A stretch of 64,000 nucleotides of DNA from Phymorhynchus buccinoides (GCA_017654935.2 CM065700.1:48124722-48188721); one strand, 5' to 3'. Shown: positions 49,256 through 61,028, numbered from the stretch's first letter. Numbers and translations are program-made. The notes: generated by a model from the sequence alone, not told the origin.

Positions 49256-49402
49256 CAGGACCGTTCTGTGATCAACCTTCACCTGATGCACACCAGCTAC
49301 TTCCTGTTCGTCATGATCGTCACCCTGCTGTGCTACGCCCTCATCAAGGGTCGCCACACCAAGGCCAAGGTCGTCTACACCCAGTGCACCACCGTTGAGA
49401 CG
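49256..49402 (+). CDS. TMEM248: TMEM248 C-terminal membrane exon
   Basis: Acceptor GTGGTTTTCAG ends at 49255, followed by CAG, so a second acceptor (NAGNAG) would start at 49259. Frame: (Q)DRSVINLHLMHTSYFLFVMI, VTLLCYALIKGRHTKAKVVY, TQCTTVET, then GTCAGT donor after 49402 in phase 0. DRSxINLHLMHTSYFLFVM...CYAxIKGR is near-identical to vertebrate TMEM248 as recalled. Membrane helix about 15-35 of this exon. A further short exon should encode the C-terminus; I could not find it. Reading past the donor would enter interspersed repeats. Confidence 0.95.
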
Positions 49403-49517
49403 GTCAGTGGCGCAGCGTGTCTAATTCATCCCCTCCCCGTGGGGATACTTTTCGTCAAAATAGTTCCCCCACATTCTGGAAGTTCTGTGCTTGTAACTTC
49501 CTTTAATCTGCCACTCT

Positions 49518-49740
49518 CAGGGCTCCCAGGAACCCCCATTTGGGGGTCTATGAAGTACTAAAATTCTAAAGGACCCTCTAAAAGACTGTGCAGGGGGTCC
49601 CAGGGATGCAGTAGAAAAATTATTTTTAGCGTTCGCAACATGATGCCACTGGGACCCTCTATCCCGCCTCTAGGACCCTCTATACTGTAAGTGAAGGAGT
49701 CCCTGGGACTCCTTGTTTTGAGGGACGATTGGGAGCCCTG
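49518..49740 (+). mobile_element. TIR element family T3 (CAGGGCTCCC), copy 3, complete
   Basis: Ends CAGGGCTCCCA and TGGGAGCCCTG (11-bp perfect), flanked by ACTCT (49513-49517, 49741-49745). Interior has repeated GGACCCTCTA strings. Inserted in a segment whose uninterrupted paralogue is at about 8118. 223 bp; no coding. Confidence 0.88.
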
Positions 49741-49745
49741 ACTCT

Positions 49746-50379
49746 CTTTGACTCTACCTTTTCCCTTTGCTTTCTATCGTCTACTATCTTTCTGACTTAT
49801 TGGCCCCATTCTCCTGCCTTTAAAAAGAAAAAATATCTTCCAAATAATTTTTCTCCTTTGAGCTCCTCCGAAATCGGAATGTGTTAGCTGTATGCAGTGG
49901 GGGGAGAAAAGTGAAAACTAAAAACCGGACACATACATATCTTACCCATTATGGCCATATCATATGGCTTGGGAATGCAGAAGAAGAAGAAATTCAACCC
50001 CTAGAATCCCCTATTAGCAGGTAATGTATTCTTGTAGGCTTTGATTTGTAAGTCATATGTTTGTATATGAAAAAGAAGAAGTTGTATGCATAATGTAAAC
50101 ACTACGCCTATTTGCTGATTTTCAGATGCTATGTAATAGGATTGTTAATATAGGATTGATGATGTTTGCATTAATTTTTGTTTGTATGTGCTAATCATTG
50201 AAGAAAAGAACCTTCTTGCAAGGGGGGGGAAAAAAATAAGAAAAAAATTCACCCCCTTCACTGCCACAGAGAAATTGAGAAATTATCGATTTGTGCTAGT
50301 GCATGGGAAGAACAGTTATTATGATGGAATCTTGGCATAAATTGAGATTGTATTTTCACAAGATGGAGCAAGGATTCCT
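49746..50379. other. AT-rich stretch, no gene recognised
   Basis: Continuation of the segment shared with 8120-8270 up to about 49830, then AT-rich sequence with short GAA repeats (49980-49992) and a G/A run at 50221-50240. No coding seen. Confidence 0.5.
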
Positions 50380-50855
50380 CAGACCTGTTTACCCTTCCGG
50401 TTTTGCCGGAATTATTCCGGAAATTTGCTAAAAATTTTGGGTAAAATAGTAAATTCTGGGTGAACGCTGAAATTTCCGGGATTTTGAAAAAACGTCTATT
50501 ATTTGTTTCCGTTCGTATGAAAAGACGCAATGGTTGACCGAAACCAAATGCAAATGGCGGCCAGGCTTTTACTGTCGATTCGAAGAGCTTTCCGGGCAGT
50601 TTTTTAATGGTAGAGATTGTAATTATGGCTTGAAATGAGTCCATTTAGATTATATTATCATTGGAAAATATGATGATGTGAGAATTTTGAACTTTTCAAT
50701 AGAAAATGATGTGAAAATTGATTGTGATGGTGCCGAGTTGAATCGGTGTTTTATCGCGAGTCGTGTACCGATGTGAATTCTGTTTTTTTCTTCTCAAATT
50801 CCGGGTTTTTGTGTGGCAAATTCCAGGTTTTTCATTATTAGGGTAAACAGGTCTG
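50380..50855. mobile_element. TIR element family T4 (CAGACCTGTTTAC), copy 1
   Basis: Ends CAGACCTGTTTACCCT and its reverse complement AGGGTAAACAGGTCTG; 6-bp target duplication ATTCCT (50374-50379, 50856-50861). The 476-bp interior contains repeated TTCCGG/CCGGAA strings and no transposase. The 128-residue minus-strand frame across it is not a gene. Confidence 0.9.
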
Positions 50856-50929
50856 ATTCCTACTCAGAAAACAGAATTGAGTTAGCTTGTTTAGTTTTTA
50901 TTTTATAGCCATTCGAAGCTTGACATTCG

Positions 50930-51149
50930 CAGACCTGTTTACCTCCTGCACAAGTCTGGAGCAGTCTGGATACCCGAAATGAGTAGTTTTGGTGCAAAAT
51001 GTGTAGTTTTATTAATTAAACCATCAAACAATGTTCACTTAAAATGAGTAGTAATCAAGAATTAAAGAGCATTATTTTCAATTTTGAAGAGTAGTTGAGG
51101 TCCAAATTGAGTAGAATACTACTCGAAAAGAGTAGAGTAAACAGGTCTG
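50930..51149. mobile_element. TIR element family T4, copy 2 (different interior)
   Basis: Ends CAGACCTGTTTAC and GTAAACAGGTCTG; target duplication CATTCG (50924-50929, 51150-51155). The 220-bp interior has repeated GAGTAGT/GTGTAGT motifs and is unrelated to copy 1. Only 74 bases separate it from copy 1. Confidence 0.9.
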
Positions 51150-51329
51150 CATTCGAGATAGATCATTTGCAGGAATTAGACATAGACAATGGAATGTTGC
51201 CTCTTAAACAATCAAATCAATTCATTCAAAGTCGTCTTTCATGTTGTGGATACTGGTAGAATACATGAAAATAGAAATTGAGTCTAGCAGGTCTCTCTTT
51301 TTCATTTAATTTTGTACCAGTAACATTAA

Positions 51330-51749
51330 CTCACTCGGGACGAAAGTGCCGGCTCCGGCTCCTGGCTCGTACAAGAGGTTTTGATTTCTGGCGTGCAACC
51401 AGCTTTCAAGTTCGACGTCATACCTTACTTTCAGTTTGCCTTGACCACGCCTCTCTTGAAATCAACCAAATATTGCAGAGTTTACATTCACATTTGGTTG
51501 TAGAGGGGGTTCAAAGGTAGGAATGTGACATTTTCCTTCTTTCTATATGTTATGTGTTTTCGTCAATAGGAGACAAACGACGAAGGTATGGAATCTAACG
51601 ATCGTTTAGTGCATGGTGTTAGTAATCTTATCCGAAAATATCAGTCCATAACTTTCCATAACTTTTTGGTGGTGATGTGATTTCGAACCTAGTCAAGCAG
51701 CCCGTCCTGAACGGTTGTAAGGGGAAACAACTGGCCAGTACCGAGTGAG
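51330..51749. mobile_element. TTAA-flanked MITE (CTCACTCGG ends)
   Basis: CTCACTCGGGAC ... GTACCGAGTGAG flanked by TTAA (51326-51329, 51750-51753), a piggyBac-type target. 420-bp interior without transposase; the 80-residue plus-strand frame inside looks like chance. TIRs are unrelated to the CCCTTT family at 11876. Confidence 0.8.
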
Positions 51750-52144
51750 TTAAAGAAAATAAGTTTCTCAAATTTTCGCTTGCAGTGAAGGGGTCAGTTA
51801 TATGAAATTACTCAAACGCATTCTTACTCAAATCGGTTAATCAATCATTTGCTGAAGTTCAGCGATGCTTGTTTTCAGAATGCGGCCAACCACGCTTGAA
51901 GCGAACGTGAACCTCCCTCCACGATGAATCGTTCTAGTTGCCACGTTGGACCATGGCGAATGAGCCTTCAAGTTGCCACGTTGGACCATGGCGAATGAGC
52001 CGAAGGCTTCCACTCTAAAACTGGGGACCCGTACCTGCCACACCAGTTTGAAAACTTAGATCTGGAAAATAGAGAGAAGGGGAGGGGGGTGGGTGGGGTG
52101 GAGATGGGAGAGGCCTTTGATTCTTCTAGGTATTTTTTTTTAGG

Positions 52145-52369
52145 TATTAGGTACTTTATAGTCACAGAGGCATCTCTGTGAAATTCGGGTTGCTCCCACC
52201 TAGAGAGCGCGTCGCAGCCAGAGGCGCGCCACCAAATTAAAATTAAAAAAAAAATTTGCATGCAACTTTTGTGTGACTGGTGAGGAAGGAAGGGGGGGGG
52301 GGTAAATTTTGACCAAATGACAACTTTTTCGTTTCCACTGGGATTAACGTGTGCTAAGTGCATGGGCAC

Positions 52370-52403
<34 letters not shown>

Positions 52404-52420
52404 TCAAGACTAGCACCATG
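52145..52420 (+). repeat. Interspersed repeat family R1, copy 2
   Basis: GGTACTTTATAGTCACAGAG ... GTGCTAAGTGCATGGGCACA CAGGACCTCGGTTTATCGTC TCATCCGAAAGACTC. Same layout as 62176-62440. Just left of it (51905-52010) the string GTTGCCACGTTGGACCATGG is tandemly duplicated with a 38-bp period. Confidence 0.8.
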
Positions 52421-53439
52421 GGCGAATTAATTCGCCCGAAGACATCACTCCACACTCCCACCAAATGCAAAGACATTCACTGACAAGTACCCTGCCATGT
52501 GTTTGTCTGTTTTGAGAGCTTTTTGTCACTGTTTCTGCCGTTGCAGCTTTAAAGCGTGCACACTCAAAAAAAATAGTTACTCCCCTCTTATCGGTTGAGA
52601 TGCAACGGACAACCAAGAACATCCAGAAATACACTGCGCTAGAAGAGTTAATCTGGCAAACAAGAATCTTTTATTTTTCCTGGAGGGGGATGGTGAGGGA
52701 GGGGGAGAGAATGGTGGTGAGGGGGGAGGGAACGTGAAATTTTGTTATTATTTTTTTGGGAAGAAAATACGGCCACTGACATCATTCCTGGGCATGGAAA
52801 TAGCGATTGTGGCTTTTGAACGTCGGGTCGAACGTGGTGAATAGGGAGAGGAGAGTTGATGTTTGGAAGCTGCCACGCACCCATTTGAATGAGGCATTGC
52901 TACTGAAAATTCTCTGCCCCTGATCCGTCTACTGAATTGCATGCGCCACCTACGTAAAATTATCGCCCTTGGGCATCACAAAGAAGCAGTTTATTTCTTC
53001 CGAAAATTCTCTGCCCCTGATCCTCACTAGGTGGCGCTCTCGTTTCAGTAGTGGCAAAATTAAAAGACATAAGATTCTCGCTTTCTTTTGTGCAATAGAA
53101 AGTTGCTACTAAGAAAACAAGAAAAGGATTTGTTTTTAACATCATAGTGGGCTTTCTGTTTAACTGAGGCCAAATGATCAAGAAGGGCAAAGGAAGGGGG
53201 CGGGGTTTATCTTTAACCCTCTTGCATCCACATATGTTACAGAAAAACCTCTTGATAGGATCAGGATTGATACATTGCAGGTGCCATTACTGGCAATAGT
53301 CGCGATGGAACTAGGAGGATGCATGTACCTACAGAAAATATAGGAAGCTTGCACTGGGTTAACACCATTAAACCACCCACTTCAGCCGGGAAAGAACAGG
53401 CCCCACTTCCAGCAGCAAGCAAAAACAACAACAAAATTC
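52421..53439. other. No gene recognised; short duplicated strings
   Basis: GAAAATTCTCTGCCCCTGAT occurs at about 52905 and 53001, each next to a CGCCACCTA/TAGGTGGCG string. Otherwise no repeat family or coding sequence was identified. Confidence 0.5.
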
Positions 53440-54085
53440 TAATTTTAGTGGTCAGTAGGAGCAGGCTCAGATGCAGATCTGATCAGCGCTGATGTAAATG
53501 CGCTGATGGAGCCTGCATTGACGGTGGCCTCACTTAACTTGTTCCACTCTGCAGCAGTCCGCACAAAGACAGAGCTACGATATTGCTCTGTTCGACATTC
53601 TTGGACACAAAATCCACTCAAGTGGTTTATGACCTGTTCGATGATTTTTGTGGACTGGAAGCCTTCATGCTTGGTGGGTTTGATCCGGCGACGCTTCGTG
53701 TTTGCTGGAGTGAGAAACTTTTCCGCTGGAAGTTTAGGAATGTGGCCCTCAGCTATCCTATAAAAAATGCTGAGGCGTTGCTGCCTGCAACGTTCTTCCA
53801 GAGGAGGGAGGTTCAGTTCTGTTAGCATGTTGCTTACGCAGGCTGGATTTCTGGTCTTGTAATCCCTTGTGATGAATCAGGCTGCCTGGCGCTGAACTCT
53901 CTCAAGTTTCTCTCTGTCTTGCTTCAGGTGCGGGTCCCACACTGTTGCTCCATAGTCCAGTTTCTCTATGTCTTGCTTCAGGTGCGGGTCCCACACTGTT
54001 GCTCCATAGTCCAGTTTGGGTCGAACCAATGCTGTGTACGCCAGGCACCTGCATTGCTTAGGACAATTCCAGAGATTCATAGTGT
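53440..54085 (-). pseudogene. LINE RT C-terminal fragment with internal in-frame duplication
   Basis: Minus strand: MNLWNCPKQCRCLAYTALVR, PKLDYGATVWDPHLKQD, the same 18 codons again, then KLERVQRQAA, and further on MLTELNLPPLEERCRQQRLS, IFYRIAEGHIPKLPAEKF and AAEWNKLSEATVNAGSISAF. 'LVRPxLDYGATVWDP...ERVQRxAA...LxWxxLxxRR...WNxL' marks the end of a CR1/Jockey-like RT. The 54-bp tandem duplication keeps the frame. Confidence 0.85.
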
Positions 54086-54251
54086 GTGTAACAAACTAGA
54101 ACTTTGAGCGTGGTGGAAATGCCATCAAAGTGGGGGTGGGGCTGAGACTAGGGGCAAGCTATGGCGGGTTTGGGCCACCATGAATACATGGAGGCAACTT
54201 CCCACTTGGATGTAAGAGGGCTAAGAACAGAATAAAATGGAACATAATATA

Positions 54252-54669
54252 CTGGTCTCCAAAATTTAAGGGCCGGAAGAACGATCTTCTCTCTTCTGTC
54301 TTGGAGGCATGCTTATTGAGAGCTCTGGTTGCGCCCTTAAATACACATTCGTGTCTAACTTTTGCTCAGCAGTGTTCACTACAGTCATGCCTTGCACGTG
54401 CAATAGGCAAGAAACCTGCATCAGCCCTGATTCTTCAGCGAAAAGAGACCAAACTTTCGTGAAATTCTCGTGATGCCACATTTTAAGCGTACCTGAAAAC
54501 GCTGTTGCTGTACTGCAATGTCTGCAAAACTGGTTCAGGCACGTGCAACAGGAAGGAAAGTTATTGAGTAGCCTAAGTTTTGCCATTTTCTTCATTGTTG
54601 TCTTAGTGTACAATAAATATATATCAAGCTACTGAAAACAGAAGCCGGCCCTTAACTTTTGGAGACCAG
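54252..54669. mobile_element. TA-flanked MITE (CTGGTCTCCAAAA ends)
   Basis: CTGGTCTCCAAAATTTAAGG GCCGG and, reverse-complemented, CTGGTCTCCAAAAGTTAAGG GCCGG, flanked by TA (54250-54251, 54670-54671); Tc1/mariner-type. The 418-bp interior holds a 115-residue minus-strand frame that I cannot match to a transposase. Confidence 0.85.
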
Positions 54670-54734
54670 TATATTAGTATTTTGATCAAACTGAATATGC
54701 TGCCGTCGCTTTCCATTGGAAGGGAAGGGTGTGT

Positions 54735-55370
54735 TTGCAGGGGTGCAACTTTTCCTGGTATACAAGGATTTCCTGTTTTTGAATTTTACCAGAAAAGGAA
54801 GTTCCTTTTTTTTTTTAAATTTGTCAAACAAGATCTTTGTGTGTCTACTGTATTTTTCAAACACTTTAAAATAAGCATTGGTATAGGTCAAGATGTGCCA
54901 CCCCCCCAACATTTCTCGGTTAATTCCATTTTTCCGTTTTTGCCTTTCTTACCAAACATGAAGCTGTATTTTATGAACCTTTTCAGCTGATTATCTTTGT
55001 TCAATAATTAATTGCAGTCATGATAAAGGCCAGTATCTAATTGGACCCCCCCCCCCCCCCCCCCCCCCCCCCTATGTACTGCAGTACACCGCGGCATTTG
55101 TCACAGTCGTGGTTCATTGCATTTTTCCGTCTTATAGGGGGGGGTAGGGTTAGGGTTGGGGTTAGGATTATTATTCCAAAAAGATAATTAGCTGAAAAGG
55201 TTAATAAAATACAGCTTTATGTTTGGTAAGAAAGGCAAAAACGGAAAAATAGAATTAACAGAAATGCAGGAGGGGTGGCACATCTTGACCTTTACCTAAG
55301 CATTTGTATAAATTGTGGAAAAAGCAAACAAAATACCTTCATAAATCAATTTTTTCTTCAGCTGCAGAGG
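54735..55370. mobile_element. Fold-back MITE copy 2 and flanks
   Basis: Core 54880-55297 has the same inverted arms as 48806-49210 (GGTCAAGATGTGCC ... GGCACATCTTGACC), with a ~30-C run at 55046-55071 and a GGGTTAGGGTTGGGGTTAGG stretch at 55145. Its flanks 54735-54880 and 55298-55370 match 5690-5985 in reverse, so a larger composite element exists. Confidence 0.75.
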
Positions 55371-55429
55371 GGACATTACCCCTGGACCCTGGCCTTTCAG
55401 GGGGTTTTCATTTTGTGTAGTTGCACCCA

Positions 55430-55520
55430 TGTGTTTGTGTGTGTGTGTGTGTGCGTGTGTGTCTGTGTGTGTTTGTGTGTCTGTCTGTGTGTGTGTGTGC
55501 GTGTGGACGCAAGCGTGTCT
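55430..55520. repeat. (TG)n variant microsatellite
   Basis: TG with GTCTG and GTGCG interruptions. Frames are Cys-Val artefacts. Confidence 0.9.
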
Positions 55521-55704
55521 GCGTCAGCGTGTGATTGAGAATGTATTTTTGTAGTCTGGTGCAATTTTCCCCAAATATATGAGGAGAGGAACTGCGTAGC
55601 AATCTTGTAGTAAACTTTGCTCAGCCTTACGTAGGTAATGTGGCTGTGGATGAACAGAGAGAGAGAGAGAGACAGAGCTATAATGGAACTGTGTTGATTA
55701 GAGT

Positions 55705-55775
<71 letters not shown>
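55705..55775. repeat. 71-base poly-G tract
   Basis: Uninterrupted G from 55705 to 55775. The length should be treated as uncertain in any assembly. Could form G-quadruplexes. Bases 55776-56138 contain a second short G run (55920-55931) and nothing coding. Confidence 0.95.
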
Positions 55776-55776
<1 letters not shown>

Positions 55777-56138
55777 GAAGGGAGTATGTATGTGAGAGCA
55801 GCTTTTAAGTGCTCAGATTTGAATTTGAAGGTGTGTTCATGTACATACATTATAACACACAGCTTCATATTTATATTGGAATAAAAAAAACAACCATGAC
55901 ACAGGGAGAGATTTATGGAGGGGGGGGGGGGTCGTCCAGCTCCCCGCATGGAGGCACGAGGCATCCACCACCCACTGCCCCAAAACTGTTACCCACAATT
56001 AGTTCAACAATGTCTGTGCCTCTTTTGTAGCTGTGTAAATATTAATTATTAAATATTCTCGCAATTATGAATGTTCTAGTAGAAATGAGTGGATCTTATA
56101 TCTTTGTGGAAAACCTATCGAGGTAACTTAATAAAATC

Positions 56139-56686
56139 TTAAAGGTGGACCCTGACGGGTGAGTTTTTGCAAGAAACACGTCGAGATCACCAGAAAGACA
56201 GCCTTTTCAAGGATAGGAACACTCGCTTTGCTCTGGTTTCCTATGAATCAAACCGTCAAAACTGCGATTCCTCCTTGGCGGAGATGCCGGAGAAAGAAGC
56301 CATTTTGGATGGGGTGGGTGGTGGTCACTCTTTGTGGGTGAAGCGTTTTCTTTTTTTGTAGTGCAGTAAAAAATAAATTGGAGCTATTTTCTTTCTTGTG
56401 AGCGAAACTCCTTTAGATAAACTGTATACAATTTTTAAAAATAAAAATAAAAAGGCTTGTATTGTGAAAATTGCGTGCAAACGATTTGGTCTAAACTCAG
56501 GCGGCCATTAAGAAAGAGAAGGCACATGCCTTCTCTTTCACTGAAATAATTTGACTTCCAGCATCTCCGCCTAGGAGGAATCGTCGATTTGATGGTTTGG
56601 TTTCTGGGAAACCAGAGCAAAGGGTGTTTTCCTGGTAATCTGGACGTGTTTCTTGCCAAAAAATAATCCGTCAGGGTGCCCTTTTA
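56139..56686 (+). mobile_element. TIR element family T2, copy 2
   Basis: TTAAAGGTGGACCCTGACGG ... CCGTCAGGGTGCCCTTTTAA; inner arms GTTTTTGCAAGAAACACGTC. Collinear with 16423-16964, including GCCATTTTGGATGGGGTGGG and CGTGCAAACGATTTGGTCTA. No transposase frame. Possible TTAA flanks. Confidence 0.85.
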
Positions 56687-56766
56687 AAGTTCCAGCAGAT
56701 CTTGTTTTCCCTGAAGTTTCACTCAGTCATTGAGAGTTTAAAAAAAAGCAAACGAGTATTTGAACA

Positions 56767-56797
<31 letters not shown>

Positions 56798-57599
56798 CCA
56801 AAATGTGTTTTTTCTTGGTGCAGGATATCTGGTGTTCGACAGAGATCGATTGTGATGCTTATAATGTGATGTATAGACTGGTGTGAAAAAAAAAGACATG
56901 GGAAATTAAAAATTAAAAAATCGATATGAAAGATAGGTTTTGTTAATTGGTTTGAATATGATGTGTGTGTTGTGGGCTTCTGTGAAAGTGTGTGTGTGTG
57001 TGTGCACGTTGTGTGTGTGTGTGTAATGTGTGTGTGAGAGAGAGAAGGAGTTCACACGATCCAGTAAAAAAAATTAACATGCTCTTAAGCAAATAAAACA
57101 CACATGCACACAAACACAACTCATGCACTAACACACACACACACACACACACACACAAAGAGAGAGACTGAACTTTAACGCTGAGATATCTCGCACATGA
57201 TCACAAAACAGAATTTTTCACCAAAAATGTATGTCTTTATTTGATAAATGAGAATAAAAACCAAAGCATAACTATCTGCAATGCCAACACACACAAAATC
57301 AAACAAGTTGAAATGGAAACTGATAAACGTGTACAGGCATTCAGCAAACAATACATTTGTATGTACACAGCTGTACACACACACACAAACATATATAGAG
57401 ATATGAAAAAAATATCAGTTTACTGCTGGCACCGTCCCTCCAGGCTACAGGACTCAAAAGTTAGAGCATTTGAAATGCAATAATAGACATAGTAAAAGGT
57501 TTAAAATGTTTTTGTCCCTATGTCTTTGAAACGAGCCTTAAAACAGTAATGTTCGTTTCAAAAACGTTTTAAACAATTTTACTATACACACAATGCCTT
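56687..57599. other. Microsatellites and unassigned sequence
   Basis: C run at 56767-56794; (TG)n at 56988-57034; (CA)n at 57129-57156 and 57375-57390. No gene or known repeat recognised in the remaining AT-rich sequence. Confidence 0.6.
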
Positions 57600-57885
57600 G
57601 GCATGAGGCTGTGTCAGACCAGTTCACATAAGCTGGAACGCCAAGGCTACATCAAAATGTTGTTATGCTCTGAATGGTTTTGCGGGGATTGTCTTAAGCC
57701 ATGACAAGCTCCCAGCATAACATCATCGGTCTAAAATCCCCCGAAGACGGAGTGTGGCTGCCCACATTGCGGGGTAATAAAAACGGTCACACGTAATGTT
57801 CTCATCCCTAGCTGATGCATTTGTATCTTAGTGTTCAAGTGCTTCGCGCTGTTGGGATGATCCCTGGAGTCTTTTAGCCAGGGGG
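57600..57885 (+). repeat. Interspersed repeat family R2, copy 3 (full)
   Basis: GGCTGTGTCAGACCAGTTCA, GCTACATCAAAATGTTGTTA, CCCCCGAAGACGGAGTGTGG, then ACACGTAATGTTCTCATCCC and GGGATGATCCCTGGAGTCTT. Full-length relative to 6863-7022. Confidence 0.8.
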
Positions 57886-58199
57886 GCACAGATGCAGTTA
57901 CAGTGAAAATCGCTTAAGTAAAAATTGAAGGGACTGAAATTTTATTTTGAGATAGCCAATATTTTGAGTTAAAAATAATTTTTAACATAGAGGTTATTAT
58001 ATTGGAACCCAAAAATTATTGTGAGTGAACTTATCCATTGTTTTTGAGTTCTCCGTTCTCCCCTGTTGGTTGTATTGCGCAATGCACATTTTCGGTTTGT
58101 TGGTGCAGAGTCTAAAAAAGCCCATCTACAACAAAACCCCAACTGCTACAACAACAAAACGAAATATAGAACATTGCACATCTGTTACACATATCTGTC

Positions 58200-58353
58200 G
58201 GACACACACACACACACACAGAGTGACGCTCACACACATGGGCACGTTTGCACACGCACACAAAGCGGCGCACACTCACACACGTGGGCACGTTTGCACA
58301 CACACAAGCACATAAACACACGAGCACACACACAAGCATACACTATACGTTTT

Positions 58354-58431
<78 letters not shown>

Positions 58432-59089
58432 AACATAAACACACACACACATACATTCTCTCTCATATATATATATATAAACACGAACTCGCAGGCCCTT
58501 TTCATGTCAACAAGTAGAAACAGAAATGTATATCTAGCAGACAAAGAAACCAAGAGAATTGGATATGAGAGACGGGGGGGGGGGGGGGGGGGGAAGGAAA
58601 AGGGAGGAGGGTGATTGTGAGGGACATGAGAGAGGGGGGGTGGGGGGGGGGGGGGGAACAAACACCAGAGGCAAATGGTAAATAGAGGACAGTTTATGCC
58701 TTTCGATTTCTTAAAAAAACCCAAAAACATCTTTTTTGGCAAGTATCAAAGTCAACATTGAACAGCTGTTACTACACACACACGCACACACACATGTGCG
58801 CGCACACATGCATAAACACACACACACAAATATGGCATGCATAAGCACACATGTGCACACACACTGACACGCACACACACACATAAAATGTGCGCACACA
58901 CATACACTCACACACACACATGTGCACGCATACACATACACTCACACACACGCACATACACACGTGTACACAATGACACACACACACACACATGTTAACA
59001 AATCGAGAGAGAAAAACCGCACACCTCTAATCAAATCAGGCAATTAAGAAACAATTGCAAATTTAGGCCTTAGATACTAAAGAAAGAGA

Positions 59090-59158
<69 letters not shown>

Positions 59159-59170
59159 GGGACATGCACA
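58200..59170. repeat. (CA)n, (CT)n and poly-G cluster
   Basis: (CA)n with GCGCAC units at 58203-58345 (two copies of CACACAC(A/G)TGGGCACGTTTG), (CT)n at 58356-58430, G runs at 58575-58593 and 58634-58657, CA/CG at 58776-58990, and 66 G at 59092-59157. No gene. Confidence 0.93.
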
Positions 59171-59653
59171 CAGACAGACAGGTTGATAAACTAGATGGGA
59201 GAAGGGGAGAGACTGAGGAGGGGTGTATTCAAACAGCAAACTGGATAAATTCAATAAATACCTTTTCGTTCATGCTTTTTTTTCAAAAATTGAATTTCTT
59301 GAAACCGAAAACGGCATTGAAAATAGTATAATATATGTTGTCATGATTATACAGAGATTGTGTACTGTGAGTCAGCAGCCCTATAACTATGTGAAGAGAG
59401 AGAGAGGGGGGGGGGGGGGGGGAATGAAGGGGAGAGGAGAGGGTGTCATTGTGACATTAGTGATAATGAAACTTGACAGAACAAGACAAGCTAAGCAGGG
59501 CGGACACCATGTACAATAATGCATGCATGTGCGCGCGCACATGCACGCCACACACGCATGCACACACACGCACGCACGCGCACACACACACACACACACA
59601 CACAATTATTATGGTGCCCTAAAGAATGTAACGCCCCTGTTCTCCCTGTGTCT

Positions 59654-59697
<44 letters not shown>

Positions 59698-60400
59698 CCT
59701 ACAAAAAGCAATCTCACAATGAGAATGTGTCTATAAGCCGAAGCACTAATTGAGCTCTGACTTGTTTGTTTTAATGACGTGTGTGAAAGATAATATGACG
59801 TGTGTGTGTATGTATGTGCGTGTATGCATTCGAGAAAGAGGGAGAGAGGGAAATGTGAGTGTATGATTAATTATGTATGTCTGCACGCGCACATACGCAA
59901 GCATACCACATTAGTTTAAAGAATTTACTAGCAAATGTAATACACAGCGTAAGGCATACACACATGAAGTTATAAAGCACTCATTGTATTTAAAAGTCGT
60001 AACAATCTATTTTTCCATCAACATAGCTGTTGCAAAACTTATGATATATGGCGATTATGATTTCAATCTTTGTTCATTATACAAATTCAAAATAACAAAA
60101 ATTATCACAGGAGATGAATCACTGGTAAGTTGGGAAATGGTATTGAAAAGACAGATGGGTATTAATTATGATTAATACACAGTAATAACAATTAATCATA
60201 ATGTCAGAAACATATCTTTAATCCATTTATTTATCAAACAAAAAGAAACATAATTCATTGGCAGTCGAAGCAATCACAGAAACATTTGATAGCCATTTCA
60301 GCCAGCATTGGAAACAATAACATCATAAAAAAAAAGGCCTAAACATCTTAAGAAGCGCATCACTTCAGTCACAACAAATAGGCCCCAGAGTGTACATCAA
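59171..60400. other. AT-rich and microsatellite sequence, no gene
   Basis: G run at 59406-59422, CA/CG at 59525-59604, (CT)n at 59657-59692. 59700-60400 is AT-rich with no coding or repeat recognised. Confidence 0.6.
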
Positions 60401-60419
60401 AGAAGAAAATAAACAAACA

Positions 60420-60485
60420 TGATAACATGTATATATATAGTAGATTATACTAAAACAGAAGACAGTTTGAACATGTGAAAAAATC

Positions 60486-60554
<69 letters not shown>

Positions 60555-60681
60555 CTCTCTCCCTCTCTCTCGCTAACATGTATGCATATAGTAGGCCTAT
60601 ATTATACAGAAGAAATTTTGAACATGTCAAAAAATCAGCAAAGATTAAAAAATATTACACATGTTCAATCGTCATCTCTCT

Positions 60682-60749
<68 letters not shown>

Positions 60750-60945
60750 ACCAAAGCACCCCCCCCCCCCCTAGATCCGGCCCTGTATGATTATGGTTTG
60801 CCTTTCTGTTGCTTTTTCCCTTGTTATTTATACTCAATTGTTTTTTTGTTTCTTTATTATGAATTTCATGGTAATTTAACCCTTGCATTGCCTCCATGTC
60901 GTGAGGACCTGTTTTGGGTTGATGACATTAAACTGGTCCAGTGTC

Positions 60946-60952
<7 letters not shown>
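60420..60952. repeat. Duplicated 70-bp segment and (CT)n tracts; short insert between CT tracts
   Basis: AACATGTATATATATAGTAG ... TTTGAACATGTGAAAAAATC precedes (CT)n 60491-60571, and a near copy (AACATGTATGCATATAGTAG ... TTTGAACATGTCAAAAAATC) precedes (CT)n 60675-60742. Then 60743-60952, ending CTGGTCCAGTGTCCAGTC, is bounded by (CT)n on both sides and may be a retroelement 3' end. Confidence 0.7.

Positions 60953-61028
<76 letters not shown>

Noticed and set aside
50258..50644. 128-residue minus-strand frame as a gene
   Set aside because: It crosses the boundary of a TIR element with a visible target duplication and has no homology I recognise.
54266..54613. 115-residue frame as a Tc1/mariner transposase
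   Set aside because: It is inside a TA-flanked element, but I see no DDE-type motif or helix-turn-helix; treated as chance.
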